DNA of 64,000 bases from Antedon mediterranea (taxonomy: Eukaryota; Echinodermata; Crinoidea; Comatulida; Antedonidae). The notes beneath the pieces are model-generated. The model saw nothing but the letters and a program-made list of their open reading frames with translations, was not told the DNA's origin and searched no databases. Shown piece after piece: positions 35,301 through 50,300 of this stretch (positions are counted from its first letter, which is position 1; each line of letters starts with the position of its first letter). The translations under genes and the position numbers were made by a program. The DNA lies in the NCBI RefSeq assembly GCF_964355755.1, contig NC_092670.1, forward strand, positions 20,273,201 to 20,337,200. The letters run 5' to 3'.

Positions 35301-38300
35301 GTATACAGTACAGGGTCTACACAGTATGTTAATGATTGAGTACAGTATGTTGTACAGTTACCTTACCGTTTTAATGTAATTTTATGTGTACAGTACCCAA
35401 AATCAGAATATTAATGTTACTTCAAGTTGATTCCTTCCTTAAATAAATCATGCTGCTATAGTTAATTATAATTGAAAAAGTGCAGGCCTAAACAAAACAT
35501 TGACTGCAACCGAAAGTACAGTAGGTTGTTAGTTTTAATACGGTTCACTTTCTCTAACCTAATTTCACATTATAATTAACCTTTTGACTTCTGAATGATT
35601 TTCTTGAAATTGTTATCCTTAAAAAAAAATAACAATACCTCAACATTGTACGATAGTAAGGTAATAAGCAAGGATTAGTTTGAGTACAGTCTCTACCTTG
35701 TGTAGTAATTCAGGTACAAGTTGTAAATTTGGGATTAGTGGCTTGTGGGGTATGAAGCTTAAATTGGCTTTGGAAAGAGTAACACTTCCTGTTTGCGTAC
35801 ACCACCTAGATAATGAGGCTCAAAACACTTGACTCATTGAGTACAGTTGATGATTATTATTCTGTAGATTAATCATGATTTATGATAAAACTTTGATCTT
35901 CGAAAATGTCCAGCTGAGATTAAACTTTTTAATTCTAATAAGCTAACATCAAGGGGCATCCTGGCTCTTGTTAAACTCGGAATTTAGCTTTAAAACCTTA
36001 AACAATTAAACCATTTTTTCCAGCACATTAAACCATCCTAGTTTTGAATTCCATAAGGGCTTTACTATTATTATTATAGTAAGCTATATGATAATACAGT
36101 AGTTTAAAAGTTTAGTTGCTTTTTACACACCTCAGAATGAACGCAATTCTGATTGAAAATTGTTTAATTCTTTCATGGTTTTTTTTGGGGTTTTTTTTTG
36201 AGAAAAAAGTGGACAAATTCCCAAAATTTGAGTGAAACTTTTTTAATGTTCTCTTATGTATCCTAACTTAACTAACTTTCTATTGGTCTAACTAGGTCAG
36301 GTTTTTTCTGTAACTGTAGCTTTTTTAAGAATTCCATAAGGGCTTTACTATTATTATTATAGTAAGCTATATGATAATACAGTAGTTTAAAAGTTTAGTT
36401 GCTTTTTACACACCTCAGAATGAACGCAATTTTGATTGAAAATTGTTTAATTCTTTCATGGTTTTTTTTGGGGTTTTTTTTGAGAAAAAAGTGGACAAAT
36501 TCCCAAAATTTGAGTGAAACTTTTTTAATTTTATCTTATGTATCCTAACTTAACTAACTTTCTATTGGTCTAACTAGGTCAGGTTTTTTCTGTAACTGTA
36601 GCTTTTTTAAGCCTTTTAATTAGTCCTTTTAGATGTGAAGTACTTTTAGGTAAAAGCAATATATAAATCCGTATTATTATAAACTACCCTTCACATATCA
36701 GGTTTCTATATTTTCACTCAAGTGAAGCTAACAATATTTTTACATCAAATGTGTGTTATACAAAGGTAAATACGAAAGGTGAGAGGTGTCATTAACTGAC
36801 TTTTATAAGAATACCATTACCATGTTTGAAAAACCACTTGAAATCAGATTATCCCTCTAGGCTATGCATTTTTTTCCTCAGTTGTACCATGGAGTATTAC
36901 TCCATGGTTGTACAAACTATATTTTGTTATAAAAGCACTAAGTTTTGTACCTAGATACAGGGGGTATACAATGTCAGTAAATATAGGAAAATTTCCTGAT
37001 TTACTGCATAGTAGAGATATTTTGAATTTCAATTTTACATACGGTAGTTATTTAATTAGTACAAGTACACAGTATAAAAGATACCTACGGTATATAGACA
37101 AAAATTAAGGATACCATTTAGTATGAAAGGCTCAGGCCTACTGTAAGCCCAAAAAATACCCGAGAGCAAATCCAAAATAGTTGCATTTGGAATCTCTCAT
37201 CTCCATGTCTTAACAAAAAAAAACAATATTACTACTATTATTAATATTAAATTATAATAAACTGGGTTTGTGAATTTTGTATGAAAGGGTTAATCCTCAG
37301 AGAACACTTTAGTGTATTATAATTCGTACTGTATATAATTTGCGATAATTGTAGTATATTGGTACAGTCACTTAACCCCAAAAAAGATAACAATGACAAT
37401 GTTGAAATGTAAAAGTACGTAGAACCTTGTTTTTCATGCCTTATTTTTCGCAATTGAACTTTTCGTTTAGATTTACCTTACCATAAAAATTTCAATACGA
37501 ACAACCCAGGAACAAATTACATATACTATTGGAGTAAGCAAGAGTTACTTTAATTGATTCGCACTTGCTCTGTAAAACTAACCATTGTCATTTGCTATAA
37601 ACCCAACAAACTTTGCCTAATATGGAGGTTTATTTTTTACCCCGATGCTAAGCTCTGTCTAGATTACCATGTGACAAAAAAGATGTGATGTGCCCATATA
37701 TGGATATACCTTATTTGTGCATATCTCACTACTATATTTGTGCATATCACTACCATATTTGGGCACATCAAACATTTTTTTGTCAAACTAGTTTGATTGA
37801 TAGTGTAGACAGAGCTTTATTCACAATTAAATGGTGTTGAAATGTGCTGCTCTGTAAATCAATAAACTGTATGTGTTCACTTCCTATGATAATAAATTAT
37901 ATGTTTCCCTAAATTATTAATTTATAATGTTGTGAAAAGAAAGGTTTTGTTAAGCCTAATTATTGCAACCTGTGTTGCACTAAAGGTTGACATTAATTAT
38001 AAATATGTAATTATGCAAAGAGTATGGTATGCGAAAATCTTGTTGCTTCATCTTTTGTTAATTTGCATTGCTAGCCTTTCCAAGGAAGCCCAGCACTGCT
38101 TGTCCAACCCCTGTTGCCCTCTACCAACTGACAAGACACACCTGCCTAGGCCTGGGGTAAAGGATTACCATTTAATTTCACTTTTATTAGAAAGAATGCA
38201 GAAAACCTCTAAAATAAACTTAAAGAAAATATTACCGCTCAGTTTTTAGAAAAATGTGGTGTTAATAATAGACAATTAGTCAGTCAGTGGCTTCTTTTAT

Positions 38301-41300
38301 ATTTCCTGCTGTAGACAAAAAAAAGATTCAAATCGATAATTGCAAGTGAAATTTCATTCAAAATAAAAACAGATTCGGTAGATCAGTCCCTCATTTTATT
38401 TCAAGCTTAGCAAACTCTGTATATGTCAACAAGATCTAAAGGGAATCCCGGAAGGTATGGTACAGTTGTATCAAAGAGAAAAAGGTTGATGACACCCAAT
38501 ATACAACCAATTCTAAAAAGAGATTAGATCAGATTAGTAGATTATTTTAAGATTAAGATATTTAATTTATTGTTATTCATTGTATTTAGATACTGTATGG
38601 GTTCCATTAAAGTACCAAATCATGTATAACAAAATGGAAATTTAGAAGGAAATATATAAATATTACTTTTAGTTCATGTCACCCAATTAGATTATTTTCT
38701 TATCTTCTGAATCAGAGTTGAGCTTAACAGATTAGCATGTATTCTATATTTGAATATGAATTTATGTACAGGCACCGTACAAATCGATACAATGGATTGT
38801 TAGTGAGCTTTTAAAGTATTAAAATTAAAGCCGACGTGTTTACGCCTTTATAACGAAAAGGTAGCTAATTTAAAAGGGGTAAATGTTTTATTGTGTTGGC
38901 AAGACAATACTGTACGACCTACTGTAGCCTACTATAAAATAAAACGCTAGACTTGCCAAAGAAATTGAAAATTCATTAATGTTGCTTAAATTGCTTTTCT
39001 ATTTGTATAAAGAAAGTAAGACATTTTATCTGAACTTTCAGTGTTTTTCCATATAAACTTTCCTTATTTCAATTTTTCAATCATAGTATTTGAGTATTTC
39101 TCTGTGAATTACAGCAGTGTTATTTTAAGATAATAGCCAGCAGGAGTTCTTTGCCCTAAGCTTCACCCCTATTGATTGGCTTTTCACAGTCCTAGGAACC
39201 TCTGGATTTGACATTAACCACCGGTCCTGGTTGACTACCAATACAATAGTTTTTAGTCAATGCTCCTACAAATATGTTTTTTTACATATAATTCATAATT
39301 CAAAGCTTTGGTATCTATGTTGTATATATCTACGAGAGTTATGATATGCATGCCCCTAGCACCACATTTGAAGTTTAAACCCTCCCAGCTTGTTTTCTCT
39401 TGGATTTTACTGTATATCGGAAAACAAAATAATTACCAGTTAGATAGTATGTATACGGCTACGATGATGTATATCTTATGAAATTTTATATAATTTTTTT
39501 TCTTTCAGACTTTCATTTTTACTGACGAAGAAGATGATGAATATGAATTAAAAGCATGTAAGATTTTCACAATTTTTTATTTTTTTAAATTTTTTAATCA
39601 ATAATGAAATAATTAATACCAGACGCATAGTGAATTATAAACAAACATTAGTTATGAATTATACTGGAGAATAGTAGAATTGTTTATCCTATATTTATTC
39701 ATATTATAATAGGGAGGTTTCGCAACCTTACGAATACGATAACAAAAACGGATACGTCATACATTTGTGAAACTTTTGAGCTGATCCCCATTTCATATTC
39801 GTAAAGCGTATTCGTGTTGACGAATATCACCCGTCATATTCCTAACTACAAAACGAGTATAGTTTTTGATCTATTTGCACATTTTGCATTTGAATCAGGA
39901 ATGATTCATAATTATAATATAATTATAGATTTATTGAAAGTAATTTACTAAAGTAATTTACTAAAATGCAAAGTCAATTTTGATAAATAGCAGTTTTTAA
40001 AGTCCTCACACTCGCTTTGATGTTACGCTAGGCCTAGGCAGGCAAGCACCAAGCAACACGTACCTGCGCTTCGCTCAAATTTACCGCAGTCATATTTTAG
40101 ACGCACCCTCAATATTTCGTTGCCATGCGAAACAGATTTTTTTATGGCTTACGAAAACGAATACGTGTGTGTGACGTATCCGTTTTCGTTATCGTATTCG
40201 TAAGGTTGCGAAACCTCCCTAATATAACATTTCCTCCTCTGAAAATGACAATTGTTATATTGCACAGAGATGTAGAAGAAATTATCAAAGTTTATAAACA
40301 GATCTGTCTATGCACTACAAAGATGATATAATACTTATATTTAATTTGATTGTAACTATGAACAATCATAAAACATTCAATAGATTGGCCGCTATCAGGG
40401 TCAAAATAACTGTAACAGTTAGCCGTATCTGTAATTATAAATACCCATTATTATAATATTGACAAATGACAATCAGGTTTCCACTTTCATTTTCGTATAC
40501 ATTTCATATTTCAGTACTTCAATGTCTGGTTTTTGGCTAATCTCAATTTCATGTTTATCTTTTCCTCTTTTGTTCTTATGACTTATTTATCAGAATTAAG
40601 ATAGAGTTAAATTGCAGTTTATCAGTGTTGGTACATTGCGGTTAGCTGTATTCTGCGGCTGTAGCGCGTCCTAACAACAGAGTTATATCGCTGTTCTTAA
40701 TGACACAGAGTTTTAACATACAAAAACATATAAAACGTGATTAATTCTTGTGCAAATAAAAGTACCTTTTGACTATCAAACTAATGAATCTGATAATGAT
40801 GTAAAATAATCGGCTACTACTGTATAATACATAATGTAGGCGGATCTAAGGAGAGGGCCCAAGTGGCCTATGCTCACTAAATTTAGAAACTTAACAATGC
40901 AAAAGATAGGACATAATTTATTAGGTTCAGTTTAGTGTTTCATACCACAGGTCTATATTAATAGTGTATTATTACTACATTTATTGTAATGTAGAATAAT
41001 GGAACATGCCTGTTAAGCCAATTATGTTATAGGATACAGATTTCAATTAGCTCAACCAAGTAACACAACCCATTTCTCAAGAGATTTTAATCGTTTTGCA
41101 ACTCTGCATGAAACTTAGAACATCAACATGAGATCATTAAAATAAATAATTCACCGGATGACTGCTTGTTATTAGATGTTATTCTCTGTGCTGGTGGTAC
41201 ACACTGGGTATAAACTAATAACTAAGCATCGTTCACCATTTTCAATTACCAAATTACAGTCTGAAACCACACAAAATTTAAGAATATTAAAAATGAAAAA

Positions 41301-44300
41301 ACTGTTTTTTACATAGATTGAGGTTGAAATACAACAAACGAAATACATCTTTTACCCTTAAGTTCTGTCTACACTATCAAACTAGTTAGACAAAAAAGTT
41401 TGATGTTCCCAAATATGGTAGTGATATGCCCAAATATGGTAGTGATATAACATCATGTCCATATATGGGCACATCTCCTTTTTGGCACATTAAGTTTGAT
41501 AGTGTAGACAGAGCTTTAGAAACACTTTTCTTGTTCTACCTTATAAAACATTCAAATCATTTGTTTTCTTAAATTTGTCTATATTGACAAATTGTCTTTA
41601 TTCTTCTTATAATACTTTGTACTTATTATATTGTATAGGAGACCTTTCAGTTTTAATAATCATTGTAATGTAATATTCAAATCTGTTATTGGGTTGTTTG
41701 ATGTTTGCTTTCTGGCCGCTGGGTGTATATACAGTATTGTACGCTCTTTCTAAACGTGTTGCCTGTAGGTGACAAACAAAAACAAGTTATATTTACTTTC
41801 TCTGTTTGTTTCTTGATAACAATCAGGTTTTATGATTGAGTGCTGTTTTGTAATGTCCCTATTACGCTAATGTAAACTAAACGTGATATCATTCCCATAT
41901 TTCACACGGTTCAAATGTGTACACCCTGTTTTTGTAAAGCTCTGTCTACACTATCAAACTTTATGTGATGTGCCCATATACAGTATGGACACGTTGATGT
42001 AATTCCACTACCATATTTGGGCACATCGCTACCATATCTGGGTACAAAAGCTACCATATTTGGGTACAACACACTTTTTTTGTCAAACTAGTTTGATAGT
42101 GACTAGTGTTAGTTTGACAGAGCTTTATACCATTAAGTTTGAAATCATCAAAGTATAAGTATGGAAAGAGCATTTATGAATAATGTACTTTTATTTAGAT
42201 TTTTCACGTTTATAAAACTTTGTTTTTGAAATGTCTTGAGTTAAAAAAAACTTAAAAAAGGTTTCTAAAAGTCAATTCATTCAAAGCAATTTGGAATCTT
42301 CTGTAAACCTTTAATAATTAATACCCTTTCCACCAGTAAAATCACTACCATCAGAGCATGGAGGTATATACCTCCATGATCAGAGGGTGTACCCTGAAGC
42401 CTATAGTGACTTTTGTTTATTTGTTATTCACAGCTTTTAAAGAAATATTATAAGACTGTTTTGTTTGTATTTAATATCCTGTACATATTAAGTAATATGA
42501 TTTTCTTCTTTTTAGATGGTCATCTCATTGTCAGCAACTGTTCAGCAAGGCATTCACGGTAATTATACTGTAGCTGGGTGTAAGGGGAAGTAAATACAAA
42601 ATTCCCAAACCACATTTTGGAAATCCCAGTGGGTTGGGCGCTTACACAATGGTTATATTCATCATCATTACTGATTATGTTATCACAGTTTGATTTACAC
42701 AGGGAAGTTTACTGTACATAAAGTACAAAATACAATATAAAATGTTAATATACATTGACGTACATAAATCAGATTGCTAAACAGGCTTTTACTTTACAGA
42801 ATTGATAATGTTTTATTTTCACAATTTTGGCAAAATCATTGAAACTTATATTTAGCCAATGTTTGTATTATGGTATAAAATAAAGGCAAAAATCTGTGTT
42901 TACAATTATATTATTAATGGACAGCTGTGGAAAGTATAACTTAAATGCCTTCTAAATAGTGATGAAATCCTTGCTGTAATGTTTTTCGTGTGGGAATATG
43001 TTTTGGGAATTAAGCGGCAATGATATGCCTCACATTCCACACTTCATCAACATTGTTTGGTAATGGCATTAGTATTGATAAATAAACGAGGTGGATGGAG
43101 TTCAGGCGCCTAATTACCATAAACTGTCAATTAGATTTTGGGAGCCTTGTGTCCACTCTCCTTGTATCATACCAAATATGGAATGCAGAGGTAGGATATT
43201 CAAATCAAAGTCAAATCAATTGTTGATTTGTTCCACTTTTCTACTGTAATGTTAAATATTGCCCAACCTGCTGGTTCCGGTTCCAGCTACACCACAAACA
43301 AGTCTTAACCCATTCCCTGTATTGTTCCTCGAAAGTATGAAAAATGTAGATTAATAAAATCAGACTTTAAATGGGCCATTTTGTAGTTTTAATCAACTTA
43401 CAAAATAAAAAAAATAAAAGAAAAATATAATGTTTTCACTTATAAAATGACAAATCAAACGGTTAAATTCAACCCATTGACTGGCAGCCAATTTGACTAT
43501 TTTTGCTTTAAATTAGTTTTTCAGGTAAAAAATTTTTGTGAATAACTATGGGACATTAAAATGGCATATTCAACAAAAACAAATTTAAAAATTATATATC
43601 TTTAATACTATCTATGCTACACTTTTATTTGTTTTTTATTTATTTAATTTCATGGAAATTATGTTTTTCAGGCAAGCTCTTTGCTGTAAGATGGCAGCTA
43701 TGTATGATATGTATTTAGAATCTAATAAAAGGTAAGAATTAATTAATTAAAACAGCCACTAGATTTATAAACTATTAAAACATAAGGTTAAATAAAGGTC
43801 TGTTATATAGTTACCTTTAAAATAGTTTGTTATAGTTTCTTAAATGTCATCACATATTTTGAAATTGTTACCAGAAGTTTTCATAAACCAATAATTAATA
43901 TTTTTCTTAAATCAAAAACTTTTTTTAAGAGAGGAAGTTGATAATGATAGAATTATTCTAGTTTGACATTTAGACCCCAGCTTTCCATGCCTAATGAATT
44001 CAGCTCTTTGTTTAGGCCCAACAACTGCTCCTTTGAGGCTGTTAAAATAACATGATTTATGGGCCCAGTTGCTTTAAAAACTGGCTTGTCCTGACAAGTC
44101 TTTCATATATGTCCAGCCTAATGTTATTTCGTCGCATGACAAGCCTAATCTGTGACCCACCGATGATAGATTACTCTCCAGTGATGTTGATTTTAAATGA
44201 ACTTGGTAGGCTGAGTTCAAATTCAACAAACTCTCGTTATCCGAATGAGGAATTGTTATGTTTTTGGCATAATTAAATTAGGAAGTCTTATCATCAAGGC

Positions 44301-47300
44301 CTTTGAATATATTTTGTAATCCCATTTTATGTTATTCCAGTCTAATATAACAATATTAAAATGCAATTTATTTTATGTTTGCAATAAATTATGCCATTAA
44401 ATATTTTATGTTATCATATTAAGATAATTAATTTAGAAATATCAAGAAATTGAGTGTAATATTATCTTTACAGAAAAGGTTCCCCTAAAACGTTTTAGTT
44501 TAAAAACTGTTAAAAAATGTCATGGTTCTTGTTCAAAATGTGTTTGCAAGTTCACGTGAACTGGTAACATGAATTATTCAAATATGAACACACAAAAGAT
44601 ATAATATTCTGGTGGCTGACAAGTTCAACCACAATTTGCTAGCTTAATCACAAGAGTTACGAGTATTTAAACTGTTTTTGTCTTTTGGTAATAAGATGGA
44701 ATTCTCATGTCTATTCAAATATACCAAATGCATGCACGATTTAAGATCAGTCCTTAGTGGCCGTCTAAAACTTTAAAGTTCGGCTTTTTCGTTTAATCCC
44801 TAATAAATATACCAAATTGTTGTCATATCTACGGTGATGGACAATAAGTTGAGCATGTGCTTTGGGATCTGTACTTAAAGGGCAACTCTACAATTGGAAT
44901 TTCTAATTCTTTAATAATTACTGACATTATTATATATTTTTCTTTTTTTGGAATACTAAATTAGTTGAGCTCCGTAGTATAACTTTTTTAAAGGGCAAGT
45001 ATAAGTTGAAATGTCTCTATAAATATAATCCTCGCAATCTCATTTAAAGAATATAAATTTAGTTTAAAATGCTTCAACTAGAAACACATTTGAAGTATTT
45101 TTCTGAAGATATTTTCATTTATATATTTTTTGAGGTGGTTTTTTTTGGTCATTGTTATTAAAACTGCTACATTTTCTCTATATATTTATCATTTTAGGTG
45201 GTATTACATTTTTTTTTAAACTATTTTAGTAACAAAAACGAAAAAAGACAATTATGCATGGTAATAAGATTTGTTTTACATTTTATTTGAATAAATATTT
45301 TTTTTTAATTTCAAATCAAAGGTGGTTTTGCCATGTAGATGACGACAATTACTTGAATGTAGTCCAACTAGTAAAACTGTTAAATAAATATAAACATACA
45401 GATGATATATACCTTGGAAGAACAAGTCTGAACCATCCAATAGAAGCGACTGATAGAAATACCCCAGATATGGTAAGTAACGTGTCCACATTTGCTGCAG
45501 TTACTGCAGTAAGCATACTTTATTCTGGTTTGCTTTGAGAAGTTTTAAGCAAACACTTGTAAAATTTAGAACGGTTGATAAAGTAGTGTAGATAAAAAAA
45601 AGGTGTGATATTGGTAGTGATATGGTTAAATATGGTAGCGATATGACATCATCATATCCATGGGCACATCCCATTTGTTGTCGCATAAAGTTTGATAGTG
45701 TAGACAGAGCTTAAAATTATTCCACTGATGACATTCAACAAAACTTGATACAATAATAAAAAATAAAAGATCTATTTTATTTTTTAATTTCAGAAAAAAG
45801 TAAAGTTTTGGTTCGCAACTGGAGGTGCAGGATTTTGTTTAAGTAAAGCCTTAGCTCTAAAAATGAAAACATATGCAGGGTAAGTATCCTACATTAGTAC
45901 ATGGCCCGGGATTTTAACACATGTCATGAGGTAACAATGAGGATGAAGTCAGAGCTGTCTCATGGTGATCATGGGCGGATTGCTATAAAACAGTCTTAAC
46001 TGATGGTATTAACTCCCCGATTAAAGCCGGCTTTATTAGATAGGGGGGCCTTACTAAAGACCACTGTTAGACCATTGCTATAAAACAGTCTTAGCTAAGA
46101 CCGCATATAGTAACACATTGAGGGTGTACACTTTATGCGTAGTTTACCAAATAACCTAATGGTTGTCATGCTTGTTCAAACGCAATCATAAGTCTATAGA
46201 ATAAAATCACCGTTATTATTGATTTAACACTTAAAAGTAGTTTAATTGGTTGTCTTTTACGATAAATAATACGTAAACGCAACAAAAATAGAGGTTTAAG
46301 ACTGTTTTAAGACTCCTTCGAGTAGGCTTTGATTTTAAAGGCCGTTTTCAGGTTAGACCGCGGTATAGCAATGTTCTATAATAAAGACTAAATGCTTATA
46401 GCAATCCGCCCCTTTTCCCAAATTGAAAGAGTACAGTGTAATGCATTTGATGTGCAGAATTTGTCTTTATGTCGATATGCCCTCCTTAACCCCAAATTAA
46501 TATATGCTTTTACACATACAGTAGTACAGTAGGTCTTGTAGCCTATAGCCAGAGGATTCAAAGAATCTTCCCTTTTTGGCAAAGTGCCTTTTAAACTAGA
46601 GACTATGCAGCAGAAAAAATTATAGAAAATGGGCATAACTAGCCTAGATGGAGACGGATAAAATCTTCCCTGTAAAAAGCCTCACTACAGCTTGGTCTGA
46701 TGTTAATAATATGACATTCCTTTGATTTATTATAGAGGGGGAACGTTTAAAAGTGTGTGCAATAGAATACGCCTACCAGACGATGTCACTGTTGGCTTTA
46801 TATCAGGTTTGTATACTCAATTATTTTCAAATTCAGTAAAACATTTGTTATGAATATTATAATATGGAAACAAGGAATTTAGGCCCTGTTCAGACCCATG
46901 GCGTTAGACCGTTTTAGCGTACGACGCTAAAAGAATGTGTGTCTGAACAGTTGGGGATTAGCGTACAACGCGTCGTACAACGGTTGTAGCGTTGTAGTGG
47001 AAAACGGTTGATAGTACCGTTTTAGCGTACGACGCTACTGTAAGTCAACGTTGTATCCAATCAGAACGTTTCCTGTTATGACGCGATACAAGGTTTGACC
47101 TAGTCTGACATCTTGTATCGTCAATGTGTGTGAGATGGATTTCAATAACACAAAAAGGCCAGAATAAATAAGGCCTAACTACACTACAAATACAACTGTT
47201 ACAAAGGCTACAAACTACTATCAACTGATTACCATTATATTTTCTAACAAATGACATAAATACATGCACCTTGTATTTAAACATAGGGACTACGATCCCA

Positions 47301-50300
47301 TCCGCTTTTAGGCCTAGCTAGGCCTAGAGCCATTCACGCATTTCATTCAAGCTAAAAACTAGCGTGGGACATCAAGTCACTCATTCATACAAGGCAGACT
47401 AGACTGGACAAGTTTAATGCTGAAAACCCCCTAACTCCTACAAAATTCAGTAAACAAACAAGGGGAGCTGTGTCCCTTTTATTAGCAAGTTAAGGGTTAT
47501 TTTCAACCGACTGGAACAAAGAATATATATCTTTGACTGGACTGGATTGACTAATCACAATCAATTTTTTCTTCATCATAAGGAGGCCTGCTTTATTTTC
47601 GTAACACAAGAGCCTGGGGAAAATGTTTTTTAATAAATAATACAAAATAAAAACAATAGAAACAGAAATTTGGCTTTACTATATTTTTCTTAAATAATGC
47701 TGAGGTATGTTTTATTTACGGCAAATTTTGTCATAATTGTAGGGCTGAGATCTAGGCCTATATACAGTGGAAATAATGATGAAAACACGTGGGTAAGAGC
47801 ACATGAATATGCAACTAGAAACAACCTGAATGACGTACTTCCGTTGTAACGATAATCGTACGCTATGGGTCTGAACACCTCGTTTTTTTCTCTGCGGTTT
47901 GTAACGTGACCTTGCTAGTAACGTTGTACGCTAAAACGGTCTAACGCCATGGGTCTGAACAGGGCCTAACGGTCTAACGCCATGGGTCTGAACAGGGCCT
48001 AACGGTCTAACGCCATGGGTCTGAACAGGGCCTAACGGTCTAACGCCATGGGTCTGAACAGGGCCTAACGGTCTAACGCCATGGGTCTGAACAGGGCCTA
48101 ACGGTCTAACGCCATGGGTCTGAACAGGGCCTAACGGTCTAACGCCATGGGTCTGAACAGGGCCTAACGGTCTAACGCCATGGGTCTGAACAGGGCCTAA
48201 CGGTCTAACGCCATGGGTCTGAACAGGGCCTTAAACGGTCTAACGCCATGGGTCTGAACATGGCCTTAAACGGTCTAACGCCATGGGTCTGAACAGGGCC
48301 TAACGGTCTAACGCCATGGGTCTGAACAGGGCCTAACGGTCTAACGCCATGGGTCTGAACAGGGCCTAACGGTCTAACGCCATGGGTCTGAACAGGGCCT
48401 TAAATTAAGAAAACTAACAAAACCAAAACATTTTAAATGTTTATAAATAAACTTTCTTTATTTGTACATACACATGCTCTGCTATCATCTTTCCATCGCC
48501 CACTCCTTACTACATTTACCAGATTCACAGATCTTATAGCTAAAACGGTCTAACGCCATGGGTCTGAACAGGGCCTAACGGTCTAACGCCATGGGTCTGA
48601 ACAGGGCCTAACGGTCTAACGCCATGGGTCTGAACAGGGCCTAACGGTCTAACGCCATGGGTCTGAACAGGGCCTAACGGTCTAACGCCATGGGTCTGAA
48701 CAGGGCCTAACGGTCTAACGCCATGGGTCTGAACAGGGCCTAACGGTCTAACGCCATGGGTCTGAACAGGGCCTAACGGTCTAACGCCATGGGTCTGAAC
48801 AGGGCCTAACGGTCTAACGCCATGGGTCTGAACAGGGCCTTAAACGGTCTAACGCCATGGGTCTGAACATGGCCTTAAACGGTCTAACGCCATGGGTCTG
48901 AACAGGGCCTAACGGTCTAACGCCATGGGTCTGAACAGGGCCTTAAATTAAGAAAACTAACAAAACCAAAACATTTTAAATGTTTATAAATAAACTTTCT
49001 TTATTTGTACATACACATGCTCTGCTATCATCTTTCCATCGCCCACTCCTTACTACATTTACCAGATTCACAGATCTTATAGCTTATAATAATATAAAAT
49101 GTTCATCACATTATACAGATAATTTAGTCATTAAACTAATTTTATAATATAAGTAGTACTTGAGATCTAAAGCATATTTTAGGTCATCTGCAAGACTTTT
49201 TTTTTTATTGGGTGTTAATATTAAAATTATTACAATTGGCAAATATAGTGTTGTACCAATTTTCTCTAAAGCTCTGTCTACACATCAAACTAGTTTGACA
49301 AAAAAGTGTGATGTGCCCAAATATGGTAGTGATATGCCCAAAAAAGGTAGTGATATGACATCTTCATGTTGATATATGGGCATATCACATTTTTTTGTCG
49401 CATAAAGTTTGATAGTGTAGACAAGGCTTAATACAAAAATATTCAGATATAAAGGGGCAATTGAATTAAATATTTTTTACATAAATGGGCTTCTTTGTCT
49501 GGAATATTAGAAGTAGGTTGGTCTTCTCAGTTGGGGTAACTTTTTTTGTGCTCGCATATTTTCATGTCATTACCGTTTATAGATTTTACTTTAAACTTCC
49601 ATTTGTTTTTTGTGTTAGGATATGTTTTAAATACAAAGTGACAAGAATATAAGAACGTTTATTTGATTAGTTTAACTAGGTGTTAATAAATAGGAATTAA
49701 GTGTAGTGTAAGTAAGTACATTGCTCATCATAATATGATCATGAAATAACAATGACGTTGTACTTAACAATTTAAATTTAGATATTTGAAAAGTAAATAT
49801 TGTATAAAGAGGACCGTAATTTTTTGTTGTTGCTTTTAACAAATGGGTATGAATATGATAATAAATTGAAAGAAATTTGAGATAATGATAATAATAATAA
49901 TAGCTCATTCTTCTATAGCGCATATAAGCAAGCTCTCATTTTTTGGGATCAAACACGTATGAAAACATACTCCCATAATTCAGCTAGTAATCAGCGCAAA
50001 TTACTGTAATCTTGGCAGCAGAAACAGAATCAAGGTTTATTTATTCTATTAAACTCACATCTAATAATAATAATAATAATAATAATAACTTTATTGTTTC
50101 TCTTTTATAACAGAGGCACAATTCTCAAGAGATGTGCAACAACAAAAAAAATAAATATGGACTTATCTTACTACACAATCAAATACAAACATTATCAATT
50201 ATTACATTAAAAAGTATATACACATTAGGTTATAAAAATACATTCAATACATTTGAGCGAAAAGTAAAAGATTGTGATATGGACGGATATTATAAATTTC

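Larger units (their letters stand above)
26884..39508 (+). other. Fringe 1 intron 1 (12.6 kb)
   Basis: No coding exon of any family is recognisable on either strand. It holds a TWA-MITE (28192, 37651), the first 1.08-kb Harbinger-like element (28871), the 34671 element and the 283-bp duplication at 36046. A SINE-like or CR1-like tail with GGCGCT and ATT microsatellite is near 31190-31330. TACTGTA and GTACAGTAC words are unusually frequent from about 27,500 to 39,000. The open frame at 34549-34932 (minus) lies mainly inside a repeat element. Confidence 0.6.
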
